This document shows, piece after piece, positions 26,659-34,662 of a DNA stretch of 64,000 bases. Below the pieces are notes generated by a model, which was given only the letters and a program-made list of their open reading frames with translations, was not told the DNA's origin and did not search any database. The position numbers and the translations under genes are program-made. Position 1 is the stretch's first letter. The number at the start of each line of letters is the position of its first letter. Source of the DNA: Streptomyces huiliensis (GTDB lineage Bacteria; Actinomycetota; Actinomycetes; Streptomycetales; Streptomycetaceae); contig NZ_JAIQLH010000051.1 of NCBI RefSeq assembly GCF_020037025.1, forward strand, positions 20,316-84,315, written 5' to 3'.

Positions 26659-27267
26659 TCAGCCCATCGTGCAGGCGAGCTGCGCCTTCACCGCGTTGCG
26701 GAGGTCCTCCTGGGCGCGGCAGTCGGCGTTGTAGACGTCTTCCCACTTGGGGCTGACGACGTGGACGTTCACGATCTCGGTGATGATGTTGACGTTCCCC
26801 TGGGCCACGATGGTGTTGCGGGCGACCGCCACCTGGGAGGTCGGAGCGGTCGTGGCTCCGATGACGCCGCCTTCACCGTAGATCAAGTTGGTGATCTTGG
26901 TGTAGATGGTGACTTCCTTGCCCTGGATGTTGTTGCCGACGATGGCGACCGTCCAGTCCTTGTAATTGCGCTGCCAGGCGTTGCGGGTCCGCTGGTTCAG
27001 TGCGGTCACGGCGCCGTACCCGAGCTTGGCGATCCAGTAGTGCTTGATCAACGGACGGCCGCCCGGGTGGTCGCGGGGCTGGGCCGGGTCTCCGAGCTGC
27101 ACGTCACTGAACCGAGCCTGGTTTCCGACGCTCAGGCGATCGGACGCCGCGCCCTGTCCGGGCGCGGCACCGGCCGGCGTGACGACGCCGCCGGTGACGG
27201 CAAGGGCCGCGGCCGCGGCGGCCACGGCCGTCTTCCACTTCACCGCGGGACGCTGACTGGTTGCCAT
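26659..27267 (-). CDS. secreted protein of unknown function
   Basis: A 202-residue exported protein. ATG 27267 has GAGGAG seven bases upstream and begins a Sec signal (TAVAAAAAALAVTGGVVTPA, then GAAPGQ as the cleavage site). The mature part has alternating beta segments (WTVAIVGNNIQGKEVTIYTK, INVHVVSPKWEDVYN) and two cysteines near the C-terminus (DCRAQ, ACTMG). No family recognised. It is alone, with a strong terminator behind it. Confidence 0.78.
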   Translation of the reverse strand: MATSQRPAVKWKTAVAAAAAALAVTGGVVTPAGAAPGQGAASDRLSVGNQARFSDVQLGDPAQPRDHPGGRPLIKHYWIAKLGYGAVTALNQRTRNAWQRNYKDWTVAIVGNNIQGKEVTIYTKITNLIYGEGGVIGATTAPTSQVAVARNTIVAQGNVNIITEIVNVHVVSPKWEDVYNADCRAQEDLRNAVKAQLACTMG

Positions 27268-27440
27268 CCTGGTACTCCTCGTATCCGCATGTCCGACAAG
27301 CACGCGGGCAAGTTCCCCGCGTCCACCACCGGGAACGCCCGGCACCCCCTGACTCTCGTCGATCCGCGCCCGGGCGCACATCAGTCATTTGACGGTCGGC
27401 CGCGGGCGCCCGTCGCCGCGCGGCGTGCCGGGCCTGCGGC

Positions 27441-27459
27441 CCCGAGAGCGCCTCTCGGG
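27441..27459. terminator. terminator after the HTH_22 gene
   Basis: Perfect stem CCCGAGAG / CTCTCGGG with a CGC loop, about 50 bp downstream of the minus-strand gene ending at 27508. Confidence 0.65.
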
Positions 27460-27507
27460 CGCGAGGCGGCCGGCCGGCGTGTGCGCCCCGCACGCCCGAA
27501 CGCCCGG

Positions 27508-27930
27508 CTACTCCGCCCGGTTCAGGTAGTTGTAGATGGTGAACCGGCTGACGCCGAGGGCCGCGGCGGCCTTTTCGACGCCGTGGCGGAGGGTGAAGGC
27601 GCCGCGGGATTCCAGGGTGCGGACGATGGACTGCTTGGTCTTGCGGTCGAGTTCGGCGAGCGGGGCGCCGTGGCGGCGTTCGAGGTCGGCGAGGATGCGG
27701 TCGAGGGAGTCGGAGAGGTGGGGGAGGCGGACGGCTACGGTCTCGCGGCCCTCCCAGCTGAGGACCACGTCGTCCGGCAGGGCTTCGGCGGGGTCGAGGA
27801 GGGTGCCGCCGATCGCCTCGACCAGAGGGGTCACGGCGGCGCGGAAGCGATCGGCATCGGCCTCGGTCCCGGCCTCGGTCCCGGCATCGGCCCCGGCATC
27901 GGTTCCGGCATCGGCGGAGGGGGGCGTCAC
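27508..27930 (-). CDS. HTH_22 (YheO-like) DNA-binding protein
   Basis: A 140-residue protein whose last 45 residues (KQSIVRTLESRGAFTLRHGV, then ALGVSRFTIYNYLNRAE) match the C-terminal helix-turn-helix of YheO/DauR-type regulators. The PAS-like half of those proteins is missing. The N-terminus is a 25-residue run of DAGT/EAGT near-repeats. The start is GTG, overlapping the stop of the preceding gene in GTGA, so the pair is one operon. Its position beside glyoxylate genes suggests local control, which is unproven. Confidence 0.75.
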   Translation of the reverse strand: MTPPSADAGTDAGADAGTEAGTEADADRFRAAVTPLVEAIGGTLLDPAEALPDDVVLSWEGRETVAVRLPHLSDSLDRILADLERRHGAPLAELDRKTKQSIVRTLESRGAFTLRHGVEKAAAALGVSRFTIYNYLNRAE

Positions 27931-28199
27931 GGGCCGGTCCTCGGGGTGCCGCCGGGTGCGTCCAGGACGTTCACCTGGAGGGAGATGCGGGTGGCGCCCG
28001 CGCCTATCGAGCGGCGCAACAGGGCGTCCACCGCGGTCAGGACCGCCTCGGCGCCGCCCTCGGCGGTGTTGCCGAAGGGGCCGACGTCCACGTGGTCCAA
28101 GCCCGCGTCCTGGACCGCGTCCCGGGCGGCGACGGCGTGTGGGGGCGGCCGGTCGAGGTCGAACGGTTCGGTGGTGAATTCCACTCTCAGTCGCACCAT
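27927..28199 (-). CDS. thiamine-binding-like (DUF77/MTH1187-type) small protein
   Basis: A 90-residue protein with a ferredoxin-like strand/helix order: RLRVEFTTEPFDLD, VDVGPFGNTAEG, LTAVDALLRRSI and TRISLQVNVL. The small thiamine-binding family of MTH1187 (DUF77) has the same GxTxxEG pattern, and I place it there with moderate trust. The start ATG 28199 has no clear ribosome site and may be leaderless. It is translationally coupled to the HTH_22 gene. Its link to glyoxylate metabolism (Gcl uses thiamine diphosphate) is an attractive inference only. Confidence 0.6.
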   Translation of the reverse strand: MVRLRVEFTTEPFDLDRPPPHAVAARDAVQDAGLDHVDVGPFGNTAEGGAEAVLTAVDALLRRSIGAGATRISLQVNVLDAPGGTPRTGP

Positions 28200-28667
28200 G
28201 CGGTCACGGTAACCGGCCCGGCGTCTCACTTGGCGGCCGTCCAAATTTGTACGTTCGAAAGAGGGTTCACTCTGCGTCAGGGGCGCCCGGGCGCGGCCGC
28301 CACGCTCGGTGACGCCTTCCGGGCGGCAAAGGGCCGGCGTCGGATGCGGGGTCCGCCGGTTCCCCGGCGCATTTCGCGATGTGCCAGGAAGGCGTGCGGG
28401 AGGCGTGCCACCAAGTGAGACATGAAAAACATTTGGTGACGTGGATCACATTGCTGCTTCTGTGATGGTACATCCATCATTGTGTTGGCCGACGATTTAA
28501 GGGCGCTCTTTCGGGATCTCGGGGCACACGTCCCGAATGCCCCGCAGGCAAAAGGCGGTTGCCGAGAGACGCCGGCCCGGCCCCCACCGCCGCGGCACCC
28601 GGCCGACGAACGACGCGCACCCCCCGTTTCCCCTACCGCGTGGACACGCGATTACGGAGAAAACGAA
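28200..28667. other. 468-bp divergent region with an AT-rich core
   Basis: No gene is supportable. About 28420-28500 is clearly AT-richer than its surroundings and carries the inverted repeat at 28463-28479. It should contain the promoter of the DUF4096/PKS genes. Confidence 0.5.
28463..28479. promoter_or_regulatory. inverted repeat upstream of the DUF4096-PKS pair
   Basis: Perfect 6-5-6 repeat TGATGG-tacat-CCATCA in an AT-rich segment, about 190 bp before the GTG of the DUF4096 gene. It could be an operator for the PKS locus. Confidence 0.4.
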
Positions 28668-29309
28668 GTGAGCTCACCCGCGTTATCCACCCGTTCCGCC
28701 CGTCCGGCCCGCCCGTCGGCGCCGGACTTCCGGAACCCCCTCGCGCTCTCCCTGCCCGCGCCCGCACCGACCGTCCTCACCGGACGCCTCGTCCCGGACG
28801 ACCTCTGGCATCTGGCCAAGGAGGCGATACCGCCGACGCCGAAACGGCCGCAGGGCGGCGGGCAGCGCCGGGTCGACGACCGCGAGGTGCTGGCCGCCAT
28901 CGTGTTCGTGGCGGGATCCGGTTGCAGCTGGCGCCGGCTGCCCCCGGTGTTCGGCGCCTCCTGGCAGACCGTGCACCGCCGGTTCACCGAATGGAGCGCC
29001 GCCGGCCTCTGGGACCTGCTCTGCGCCGCCGCCGAGCACCGCGCCGCCGAGCACCGCGCCGTCGAACACCGCGCCGCCGGGGCCCGTAACGACCGGGCGT
29101 CCGCCGACCGGGCCCGCAACGACTGGACGCTGACCGTCTGCCGCCGCATCCGCGCCCGCGCCGCGTCCTCCGGCTCCTCCGTCCCCTCCGGTCCGTCCGG
29201 CGCCTGGGTACCGCCGGCCGCCCCGGCCCCAGCCCCGGCCCCGGCCCGTCCCGACGACGGCTCCCCGCCGGACGTCCTCCGGCGCGCTCCCCTCGCCGCC
29301 GCCCGCTGA
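28668..29309 (+). CDS. DUF4096 (IS5-type transposase N-domain) protein, likely regulator
   Basis: A 213-residue protein with only the N-terminal DUF4096 domain of IS5-type transposases: LVPDDLWHLAKEAIPPTPKR, then REVLAAIVFVAGSGCSWRRL and WQTVHRRFTEWSAAGLWDLL. The DDE nuclease half is absent; the C-terminus is low-complexity (AAEHRA repeats, Pro/Ala runs). No terminal inverted repeats or target duplications were seen, so this is not a live IS but probably a domesticated DNA-binding protein. GTG 28668 has GGAG eight bases upstream. Codon six is TTA (28683-28685), so translation should depend on the bldA tRNA. It precedes the PKS on the same strand and is probably its regulator. Confidence 0.75.
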   Translation: MSSPALSTRSARPARPSAPDFRNPLALSLPAPAPTVLTGRLVPDDLWHLAKEAIPPTPKRPQGGGQRRVDDREVLAAIVFVAGSGCSWRRLPPVFGASWQTVHRRFTEWSAAGLWDLLCAAAEHRAAEHRAVEHRAAGARNDRASADRARNDWTLTVCRRIRARAASSGSSVPSGPSGAWVPPAAPAPAPAPARPDDGSPPDVLRRAPLAAAR

Positions 29310-29524
29310 GCCCTGCCCGTTGAGCCCCGCCCATTGAGCCTCGCTTACTGAGCCCCGCTTACTGAGCCCAGCCGCGGGCCGGCTCATTCTCCGGAAGCGG
29401 AGCCGGAGCCCGGCGGAAACACCTGTGCCGTTTCCGTCAGGGCCTCTCCCCTCCCCTTCCCTCCCTTCCCGCCCCACCGCATGGCCGTTCCACCCACCCT
29501 GTTTTCCCTGCCGAGACGAACGGA

Positions 29525-32500
29525 ATGACGCGCATGCAGCAGCACGAAAGGCAGCAGCACGAATCGGTCGCGCTCATCGGAATCGGCTGCCGGTTCCCCG
29601 GCGGCATCGACTCCCCGGAATCGTTCTGGAATTTCCTGTCCGGCGGCAAGGTGTCCGCCGAGCCCACTCCCGAGGACCGCTGGCGTCCCTACACGAAGAT
29701 CAGCCCGGAGTTCTCCGAGGCGCTCCGCCGCGCCGACCGGCCGGGCAACTTCATCGGTGACGTCGACGGTTTCGACGCCGAGTTCTTCGGGATCACGCCG
29801 CGCGAGGCGGAGTTCATGGACCCGCAGCAGCGGCTCGTCCTCGAAGTGGCGTGGGAGGCGCTGGAGCACGCCGGCATGGCACCGCGCTCGGTGGCGGGCT
29901 CCGACGCCGGCGTGTACATCGGCACCTGCTCCGACGACTACGGGCGGCGGCTGCTGGAGGACCTGCCCCGGATCGAGCCGTGGACGGGCATCGGCGCCCA
30001 GCTCACCGGCATCGCCAACCGGGTCTCGCACGTCCTCGACCTGCACGGCCCCAGCTTCGTCCTGGACTCCGCCTGCTCGGCGTCGCTGGTGGCGGTGCAC
30101 CTGGCCTGCCAGTCGCTGCTGACCGGCGAGACGTCCCTCGCCCTGGCCGGCGGCGTCAACATCATCCTCTCGCCCGCGTACACCCTCACCCTGGAGGCGG
30201 CCGGCGCCCTCTCCCCCGACGGCCGCAGCAAGCCGTTCGACGCGGAGGGCGACGGGTACGGGCGTGCCGAGGGCTGTGGCGTCCTGGTGCTCAAGCGGCT
30301 GGCGGACGCCGAGCGGGACGGCGACCGGATCCTCGCCGTCATCAAGGGGACCGCCGTCGCCCAGGACGGCGCGACCAACGGCATCATGGCCCCCAACCCC
30401 GACGCCCAGCGCGACCTGCTCCGCCTCGCCTGGCAGCGGGCGGGCCTCGACCCGGCCACCGCGGGCTACATCGAGGCGCACGGCACGGGCACCCGGCTCG
30501 GCGACCCGGTCGAGGCGTCCGGCCTGCACGCCGTGTTCGGCACCGGGCGGCCGGACGGCAAGCCGTGCTGGATCGGCTCGGTGAAGTCCAACATCGGCCA
30601 CGCCGAACCCGCTTCGGGCGTCGCCGGGATCATCAAGGCCACGCTGATGCTGCGCGAGGCGGAGCTGGCGGCGACGGTCCTGACCAGCGAGCCGAGCCCC
30701 GACATCCCCTGGGACGACTGGGGGTTGCGGCTCGTCACCGAGCACCAGGCGTGGCCCAAGGGCGACACCCCGCGCCGGGCCGGCGTCTCCGGGTACGGGT
30801 ACGGCGGCACCATCGGCCACGTCGTCCTGGAGGAGGCGCCCGTCACGGACGAGTCGGAGGAACCGGTCGCCGAGCCGGCGGGCGGTGCCGTCCGCGCGTA
30901 CCCCCTCTCGTACCGCTCCCCCGCCGGGATCACCGCCTACGCGGGCCGGCTCGCCGACTGGCTGGAGCAGCACCCCGGCACTCCGCTGTCCGCCGTCGGC
31001 CACACCCTCGCCACCCGCCGCAGCCACCTGGAGCACCGCGCGACCGTGATCGCCGACGGCCGCGCCGAACTCGTGGCGCGGCTGCGCGAACTGGCCGCCG
31101 ACAAGAGCGGAGAGCGGCACGAGAGCGGGGAGCGGCAGCTGGACGGCGTCGTCACCGGTGCCGTACGGCCGGGCGGAACGCAGGGCGACCCGGGGACGGT
31201 GTGGGTGTTCTCCGGCCACGGCTCCCACTGGTCGGGCATGGGCGCCGAACTGCTCGCCTCGCGACCCGAGTTCGCCGCCGTGATCGACGCGCTGGAGCCG
31301 GTGTTCCAGGAGGAGCTGGGCTTCTCGGCCCGGCAGGCCCTGCTGGACGGCGACTTCGACTCCGTCGACCGCGCCCAGTCCATGATCTTCGCGGTGCAGG
31401 TGGGTCTCGCCGAGGTGTGGCGGGCGCACGGCCACCGGCCGTCCGCCGTCATCGGGCACTCGGTCGGTGAGATCGCCGCGGCCGTGGCGGCCGGGGCGCT
31501 GAGCCTGGAGGACGGCGCCCGGCTCAGCGGCCGGCGGTCCGCGCTGCTGCGCCGGGTGGCCGGCAAGGGCGCGATGGCCATGGTCGGGCTGCCCTTCGAC
31601 GAGGTGGCGGCGCGGCTGGAAGGCAACGAGCGGATCTCCGCCGCCATCGCGTCATCGCCGCTGTCCTCGGTGGTCTCCGGCGACGCCGGGGCCGTGGCGG
31701 ACCTGGTCCGCGACTGGCAGGCCGAGGGCCTGCCGGTACGGAACGTCAACTCCGACGTCGCCTTCCACAGCCGGCACATGCTGGAGCTCACGGACGGCCT
31801 GCGCGACGCCCTCCGAGAACTGGCCCCGCAGGCCCCGGAGGTGCCGCTGTACACCACGGCCCTCGCCGATCCCCGCTCCGACGCCCCGCACGACGCCGCG
31901 TACTGGGTGGCCAACCTGCGCGAACCGGTCCGGCTCGCGCAGGCGGTGACCGCGGCCGTCGAGGACGGGTACCGCCGCTTCCTGGAGGTCGCGCCGCACC
32001 CCGTCGTCTCCCACTCGATCAACGAGACGCTGGCGCACCTGGACGTCACCGGCGCCCACGTCGGCCACAGCCTCCGCCGCGACAAGCCCGAACTGCGCAC
32101 GCTGCTGGCGGGACTGGGCGGGCTGCACGCGCACGGCGCGGAGATCGACTGGTCCCTCCACCACCCGGCCACCCACCCGGCCGAACTGCCGCCGGTGGTC
32201 TGGCAGCACCGCCGACACTGGCTCGACGCCGTGCTGCCGGCCGCCGCGGTCGTCTCCCACCAGCACGACATCAGTGGCCATACCCTGCTCGGCGCCCCCG
32301 TGGACCTCGCCACCACCAGCGGCACCGCGCTACGGGTGTGGAACACCGTCCTGGACGAGGCCAGTCGGCCCTTCCCCGGCGGCCACTCCCTGCACGGCGC
32401 CTCGATCGTCCCCGCCTCCTCGATCATCCACACCTTCCTGGAGGCCGCCCCGGGCACCGGCGGCAGCAAGGCGCTGTTCGACCTCTCGCTGCGCTTCCCC

Positions 32501-33436
32501 ATCGCCCTCGCCTCGGCACGTGAGGTGCAGGTGGTGCGGGAGGGCCTGGAGCTGCGGCTCAGCACCCGGGCCGTGGGGGCGAAGGGCGGCCCCGGCAACT
32601 GGCTGACGCACACCTCCGGTTCGACCATGGCCGACAGCGCCGCTCCGTTCCCGGACGCCTTCCTGACCGTCCGGGCCCCGGAGGACCTGGAGACCGCCGA
32701 CCCGTCGGTGGTGATCGGCCGGCTCGACGCGATCGGCGTCGAGGGCATCGCCTGGCCGTGGGAGGTGCGCGAGCTCCTCAAGGGCGAGAACGTCCTGCGG
32801 GCCGTGATCCACGCCCCCGCCGTGCCCGGCGACCAGGTCACCTGGGCGCCGCTGCTGGACGCGGCCCTCGGCGTCGTCCCCGTCATCTACGGCGGGCCGC
32901 CCACCGTCCGGATGCCCGCGCACATACGCGAGGTGCGCGTCGTGGGCGAGGCGCCCGAGACCGGTGTGGTGGACATCCGGCTCGTGGACCCGGAGACGGA
33001 CACCGTCGACATCGTCATCAGCGACGAGAGCGGGCGACTGTGCGCCTGGCTGCCGGGGACGCGGTTCGGCGCCCTGCGCGCGGAGGTGCCGGCCGGGCGC
33101 GCGGCGGAGCCCGAGCCCGCCGCCGGGGCGGACGAACCGGCCACCGTCGACTGGGCCTCCCTGCCGGCCGACGTCCTGGCCGCCCGGATCGACGAGGAGG
33201 TCTGCGGGCGCCTGGCCCGCGAGATGAAGATCCCGGCGGCCGAGCTGGACCGCGACCGGCCGCTGACCGACCTGGGCCTGGACTCCGTGATGTCGATGGT
33301 CGTCTGCGGCCAGCTGGAGAAGCTGCTCGGGGTCCGGCTGCCGGTCACGGTGCTGTGGAACCACCCGACGGCGGGGGGCCTCGCGGCGTACGTGGCCGCG
33401 CAGTTGGGCGCGGATGAGGAGGTGGCGGCGGCTTAA
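29525..33436 (+). CDS. iterative type I PKS, orsellinic acid synthase type
   Basis: A 1303-residue polyketide synthase with domains KS (about 14-430), AT (about 545-850), DH-like (about 915-1190) and ACP (about 1220-1290). Active residues are KS Cys184 (DSACSAS), His319 (EAHGTGT) and His359 (NIGHAE), AT Ser646 in GHSVGE with malonyl-type FH in VAFHSRH, DH His954 in GGHSLHG, and ACP Ser1254 in GLDSVM. There is no ketoreductase and no thioesterase. Domain order and length match the bacterial orsellinate synthases AviM and CalO5, which make a tetraketide orsellinic acid; 6-methylsalicylate enzymes differ by having a KR. No tailoring genes adjoin it. ATG 29525 has only a weak ACGGA site; ATG 29534 is possible. 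Confidence 0.88.
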   Translation: MTRMQQHERQQHESVALIGIGCRFPGGIDSPESFWNFLSGGKVSAEPTPEDRWRPYTKISPEFSEALRRADRPGNFIGDVDGFDAEFFGITPREAEFMDPQQRLVLEVAWEALEHAGMAPRSVAGSDAGVYIGTCSDDYGRRLLEDLPRIEPWTGIGAQLTGIANRVSHVLDLHGPSFVLDSACSASLVAVHLACQSLLTGETSLALAGGVNIILSPAYTLTLEAAGALSPDGRSKPFDAEGDGYGRAEGCGVLVLKRLADAERDGDRILAVIKGTAVAQDGATNGIMAPNPDAQRDLLRLAWQRAGLDPATAGYIEAHGTGTRLGDPVEASGLHAVFGTGRPDGKPCWIGSVKSNIGHAEPASGVAGIIKATLMLREAELAATVLTSEPSPDIPWDDWGLRLVTEHQAWPKGDTPRRAGVSGYGYGGTIGHVVLEEAPVTDESEEPVAEPAGGAVRAYPLSYRSPAGITAYAGRLADWLEQHPGTPLSAVGHTLATRRSHLEHRATVIADGRAELVARLRELAADKSGERHESGERQLDGVVTGAVRPGGTQGDPGTVWVFSGHGSHWSGMGAELLASRPEFAAVIDALEPVFQEELGFSARQALLDGDFDSVDRAQSMIFAVQVGLAEVWRAHGHRPSAVIGHSVGEIAAAVAAGALSLEDGARLSGRRSALLRRVAGKGAMAMVGLPFDEVAARLEGNERISAAIASSPLSSVVSGDAGAVADLVRDWQAEGLPVRNVNSDVAFHSRHMLELTDGLRDALRELAPQAPEVPLYTTALADPRSDAPHDAAYWVANLREPVRLAQAVTAAVEDGYRRFLEVAPHPVVSHSINETLAHLDVTGAHVGHSLRRDKPELRTLLAGLGGLHAHGAEIDWSLHHPATHPAELPPVVWQHRRHWLDAVLPAAAVVSHQHDISGHTLLGAPVDLATTSGTALRVWNTVLDEASRPFPGGHSLHGASIVPASSIIHTFLEAAPGTGGSKALFDLSLRFPIALASAREVQVVREGLELRLSTRAVGAKGGPGNWLTHTSGSTMADSAAPFPDAFLTVRAPEDLETADPSVVIGRLDAIGVEGIAWPWEVRELLKGENVLRAVIHAPAVPGDQVTWAPLLDAALGVVPVIYGGPPTVRMPAHIREVRVVGEAPETGVVDIRLVDPETDTVDIVISDESGRLCAWLPGTRFGALRAEVPAGRAAEPEPAAGADEPATVDWASLPADVLAARIDEEVCGRLAREMKIPAAELDRDRPLTDLGLDSVMSMVVCGQLEKLLGVRLPVTVLWNHPTAGGLAAYVAAQLGADEEVAAA

Positions 33437-33438
33437 GC

Positions 33439-33510
33439 CCTTCGTCTCCCGGCGACCTTCGCCCTCCCGCGAGCCTTCGCCCTCCCGGCGAGTCTTCGAC
33501 CTCCCGGTGA
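33439..33510. repeat. degenerate 17-18-bp tandem repeat, four copies
   Basis: Four tandem units of the form CTTCGnCCTCCCGGCGA follow directly after the PKS stop codon. Confidence 0.75.
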
Positions 33511-33515
33511 CACGG

Positions 33516-33552
33516 CCGGCCCGTGTGCGACTCGACGTCGCACGCGGGCCGG
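33516..33552. terminator. PKS terminator hairpin
   Basis: A 16-bp stem (CCGGCCCGTGTGCGAC on the left arm) with one G-T pair and a 5-nt loop, 79 bp after the PKS stop. It isolates the PKS from hyi. Confidence 0.85.
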
Positions 33553-33570
33553 TCCGCGTCGCGGGGTCCC

Positions 33571-33638
33571 TTGACAGGCCGGGCCCGGTCGGGCACCTTC
33601 ATTTCCGTTGCGCGGATTTCACATTCCACAATACGGAA
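33571..33638 (+). promoter_or_regulatory. hyi promoter with two AllR/IclR-like operators
   Basis: A consensus TTGACA (33571-33576) is followed by a weak -10 region near 33594-33603. Two copies of TTCC-N7-GGAW lie downstream, at 33603-33617 (ending GGAT) and 33624-33638 (ending GGAA), exactly 21 bp apart. The second closely matches the aceB site. Two sites two helical turns apart fit an IclR-type dimer-of-dimers repressor. Confidence 0.7.
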
Positions 33639-33649
33639 GTAGGTGTCCT

Positions 33650-34432
33650 GTGGTGGCTCCCGACGATCAACGCCTGGCCGCCAACCTTTCCCTCCTCCAC
33701 GCCGACCTCCCCCTCCTGGAGCGCCCAGCCGCGGCGGCCGCCGCCGGGTTCTCCGCCGTCGAGCTGTGGTGGCCGTGGCCGGACGAACCGTGCCCACCGG
33801 CCGCCGAACTCGACGCGCTACACGCCGCGTTGACGTCCGCCGGCACCCGGCTCGTGGGGCTGAACTTCTACGCGGGCCGGCTGCCCGGGCCCGACCGGGG
33901 CGCCCTGTCCCTGCCGGGACGGGAGTCGGAGCGCTTCCGCGCCAACCTCGACGTCGCCGCCGACTTCGCCGGGTCGCTCGGCTGTACGGGCCTCAACGCC
34001 CTCTACGGCAACCGGCTGCCGGACGTGGATCCGGCTCTCCAGGACGCGCTCGCCCTCGACAACCTCGTCCTCGCGGCACGGGCGGCGCACCGGGTGGGTG
34101 CGGATCTGCTCGTCGAGGCGCTCAACTCGGCCGAGTCGCCGGGCTATCCCCTCGTCACGGCGGAGGCCGCCGTCGCCGTCGTGGAGCGGGTCAATACGGT
34201 GACCGGGTTGGGGAACGCGAAGTTCCTGATGGATCTGTACCACCTGGCGATGGGCGGTGCGGACTTGGACGCCGTCATCGACCGGTACGGGGCTTCGGCC
34301 GGGCACGTGCAGTTCGCGGACTGGCCGGGGCGGGGGGCGCCCGGGACCGGGCGGCTCGATTTCGGGGCGCTGGTCGCGCGGCTCCGCAAGGCGGGGTACG
34401 GCGGGTGGGTCGCGCTGGAGCATCGGCCGTAG
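33650..34432 (+). CDS. hyi: hydroxypyruvate isomerase
   Basis: A 260-residue TIM-barrel of the AP-endonuclease 2 superfamily. It interconverts hydroxypyruvate and tartronate semialdehyde. Supporting motifs are NLSLLHADLPLLERPAAAAA, GFSAVELWWPW, LVGLNFYAG, the metal ligand Glu in LLVEALNS, the metal region FLMDLYHLAMG and HVQFADWPGRGAPGTG, with a final WVALEHRP. The start GTG 33650 follows AGTAGG; an ATG frame further upstream overlaps the operator and is unlikely. It begins the glyoxylate set hyi-glxR-gcl but is separated from glxR by an inverted-repeat element. Confidence 0.92.
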   Translation: MVAPDDQRLAANLSLLHADLPLLERPAAAAAAGFSAVELWWPWPDEPCPPAAELDALHAALTSAGTRLVGLNFYAGRLPGPDRGALSLPGRESERFRANLDVAADFAGSLGCTGLNALYGNRLPDVDPALQDALALDNLVLAARAAHRVGADLLVEALNSAESPGYPLVTAEAAVAVVERVNTVTGLGNAKFLMDLYHLAMGGADLDAVIDRYGASAGHVQFADWPGRGAPGTGRLDFGALVARLRKAGYGGWVALEHRP

Positions 34433-34627
34433 GGGTGGTGCCCCGGTCCCGCCCCTTCGCCGCTTCCTGGGGCTGCGCCCCAGACCCCCTTGTCGCGGCT
34501 CCGCCGCTCGTCCGCGCCACTCAGCCCGTCCGGCGTTTGAGGACAACCGCGCGGAGCGCGGTTTCGGGGGTGCGGGGGCGCAGCCCCCGCAAGAAACGGT
34601 GAAAGGGCGGGACCGGGGCACCACCCC
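34432..34627. repeat. 196-bp element with 23-bp terminal inverted repeats
   Basis: Perfect 23-bp inverted ends (34432-34454, beginning GGGGTGGTGCCCCGG, and 34605-34627). The left end includes the last base of the hyi stop codon and the right end lies 35 bp before glxR. Inside are two GC hairpins and a 45-bp core repeated at 41050. It resembles a non-autonomous, MITE-like Streptomyces intergenic repeat and can fold into a long hairpin. Confidence 0.75.
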
Positions 34628-34662
34628 AACCGCCCCACACCCGCTTCCCGAGAGGAACGACC

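Noticed and set aside
23588..26734. 1048-residue plus-strand frame over the LAL regulator
   Set aside because: It is opposite a gene with complete ATPase and LuxR motifs; Gly/Arg/Val-rich content shows it is a shadow.
28668..29309. An active insertion sequence
   Set aside because: The DDE domain is absent and no inverted ends or target duplications were seen.
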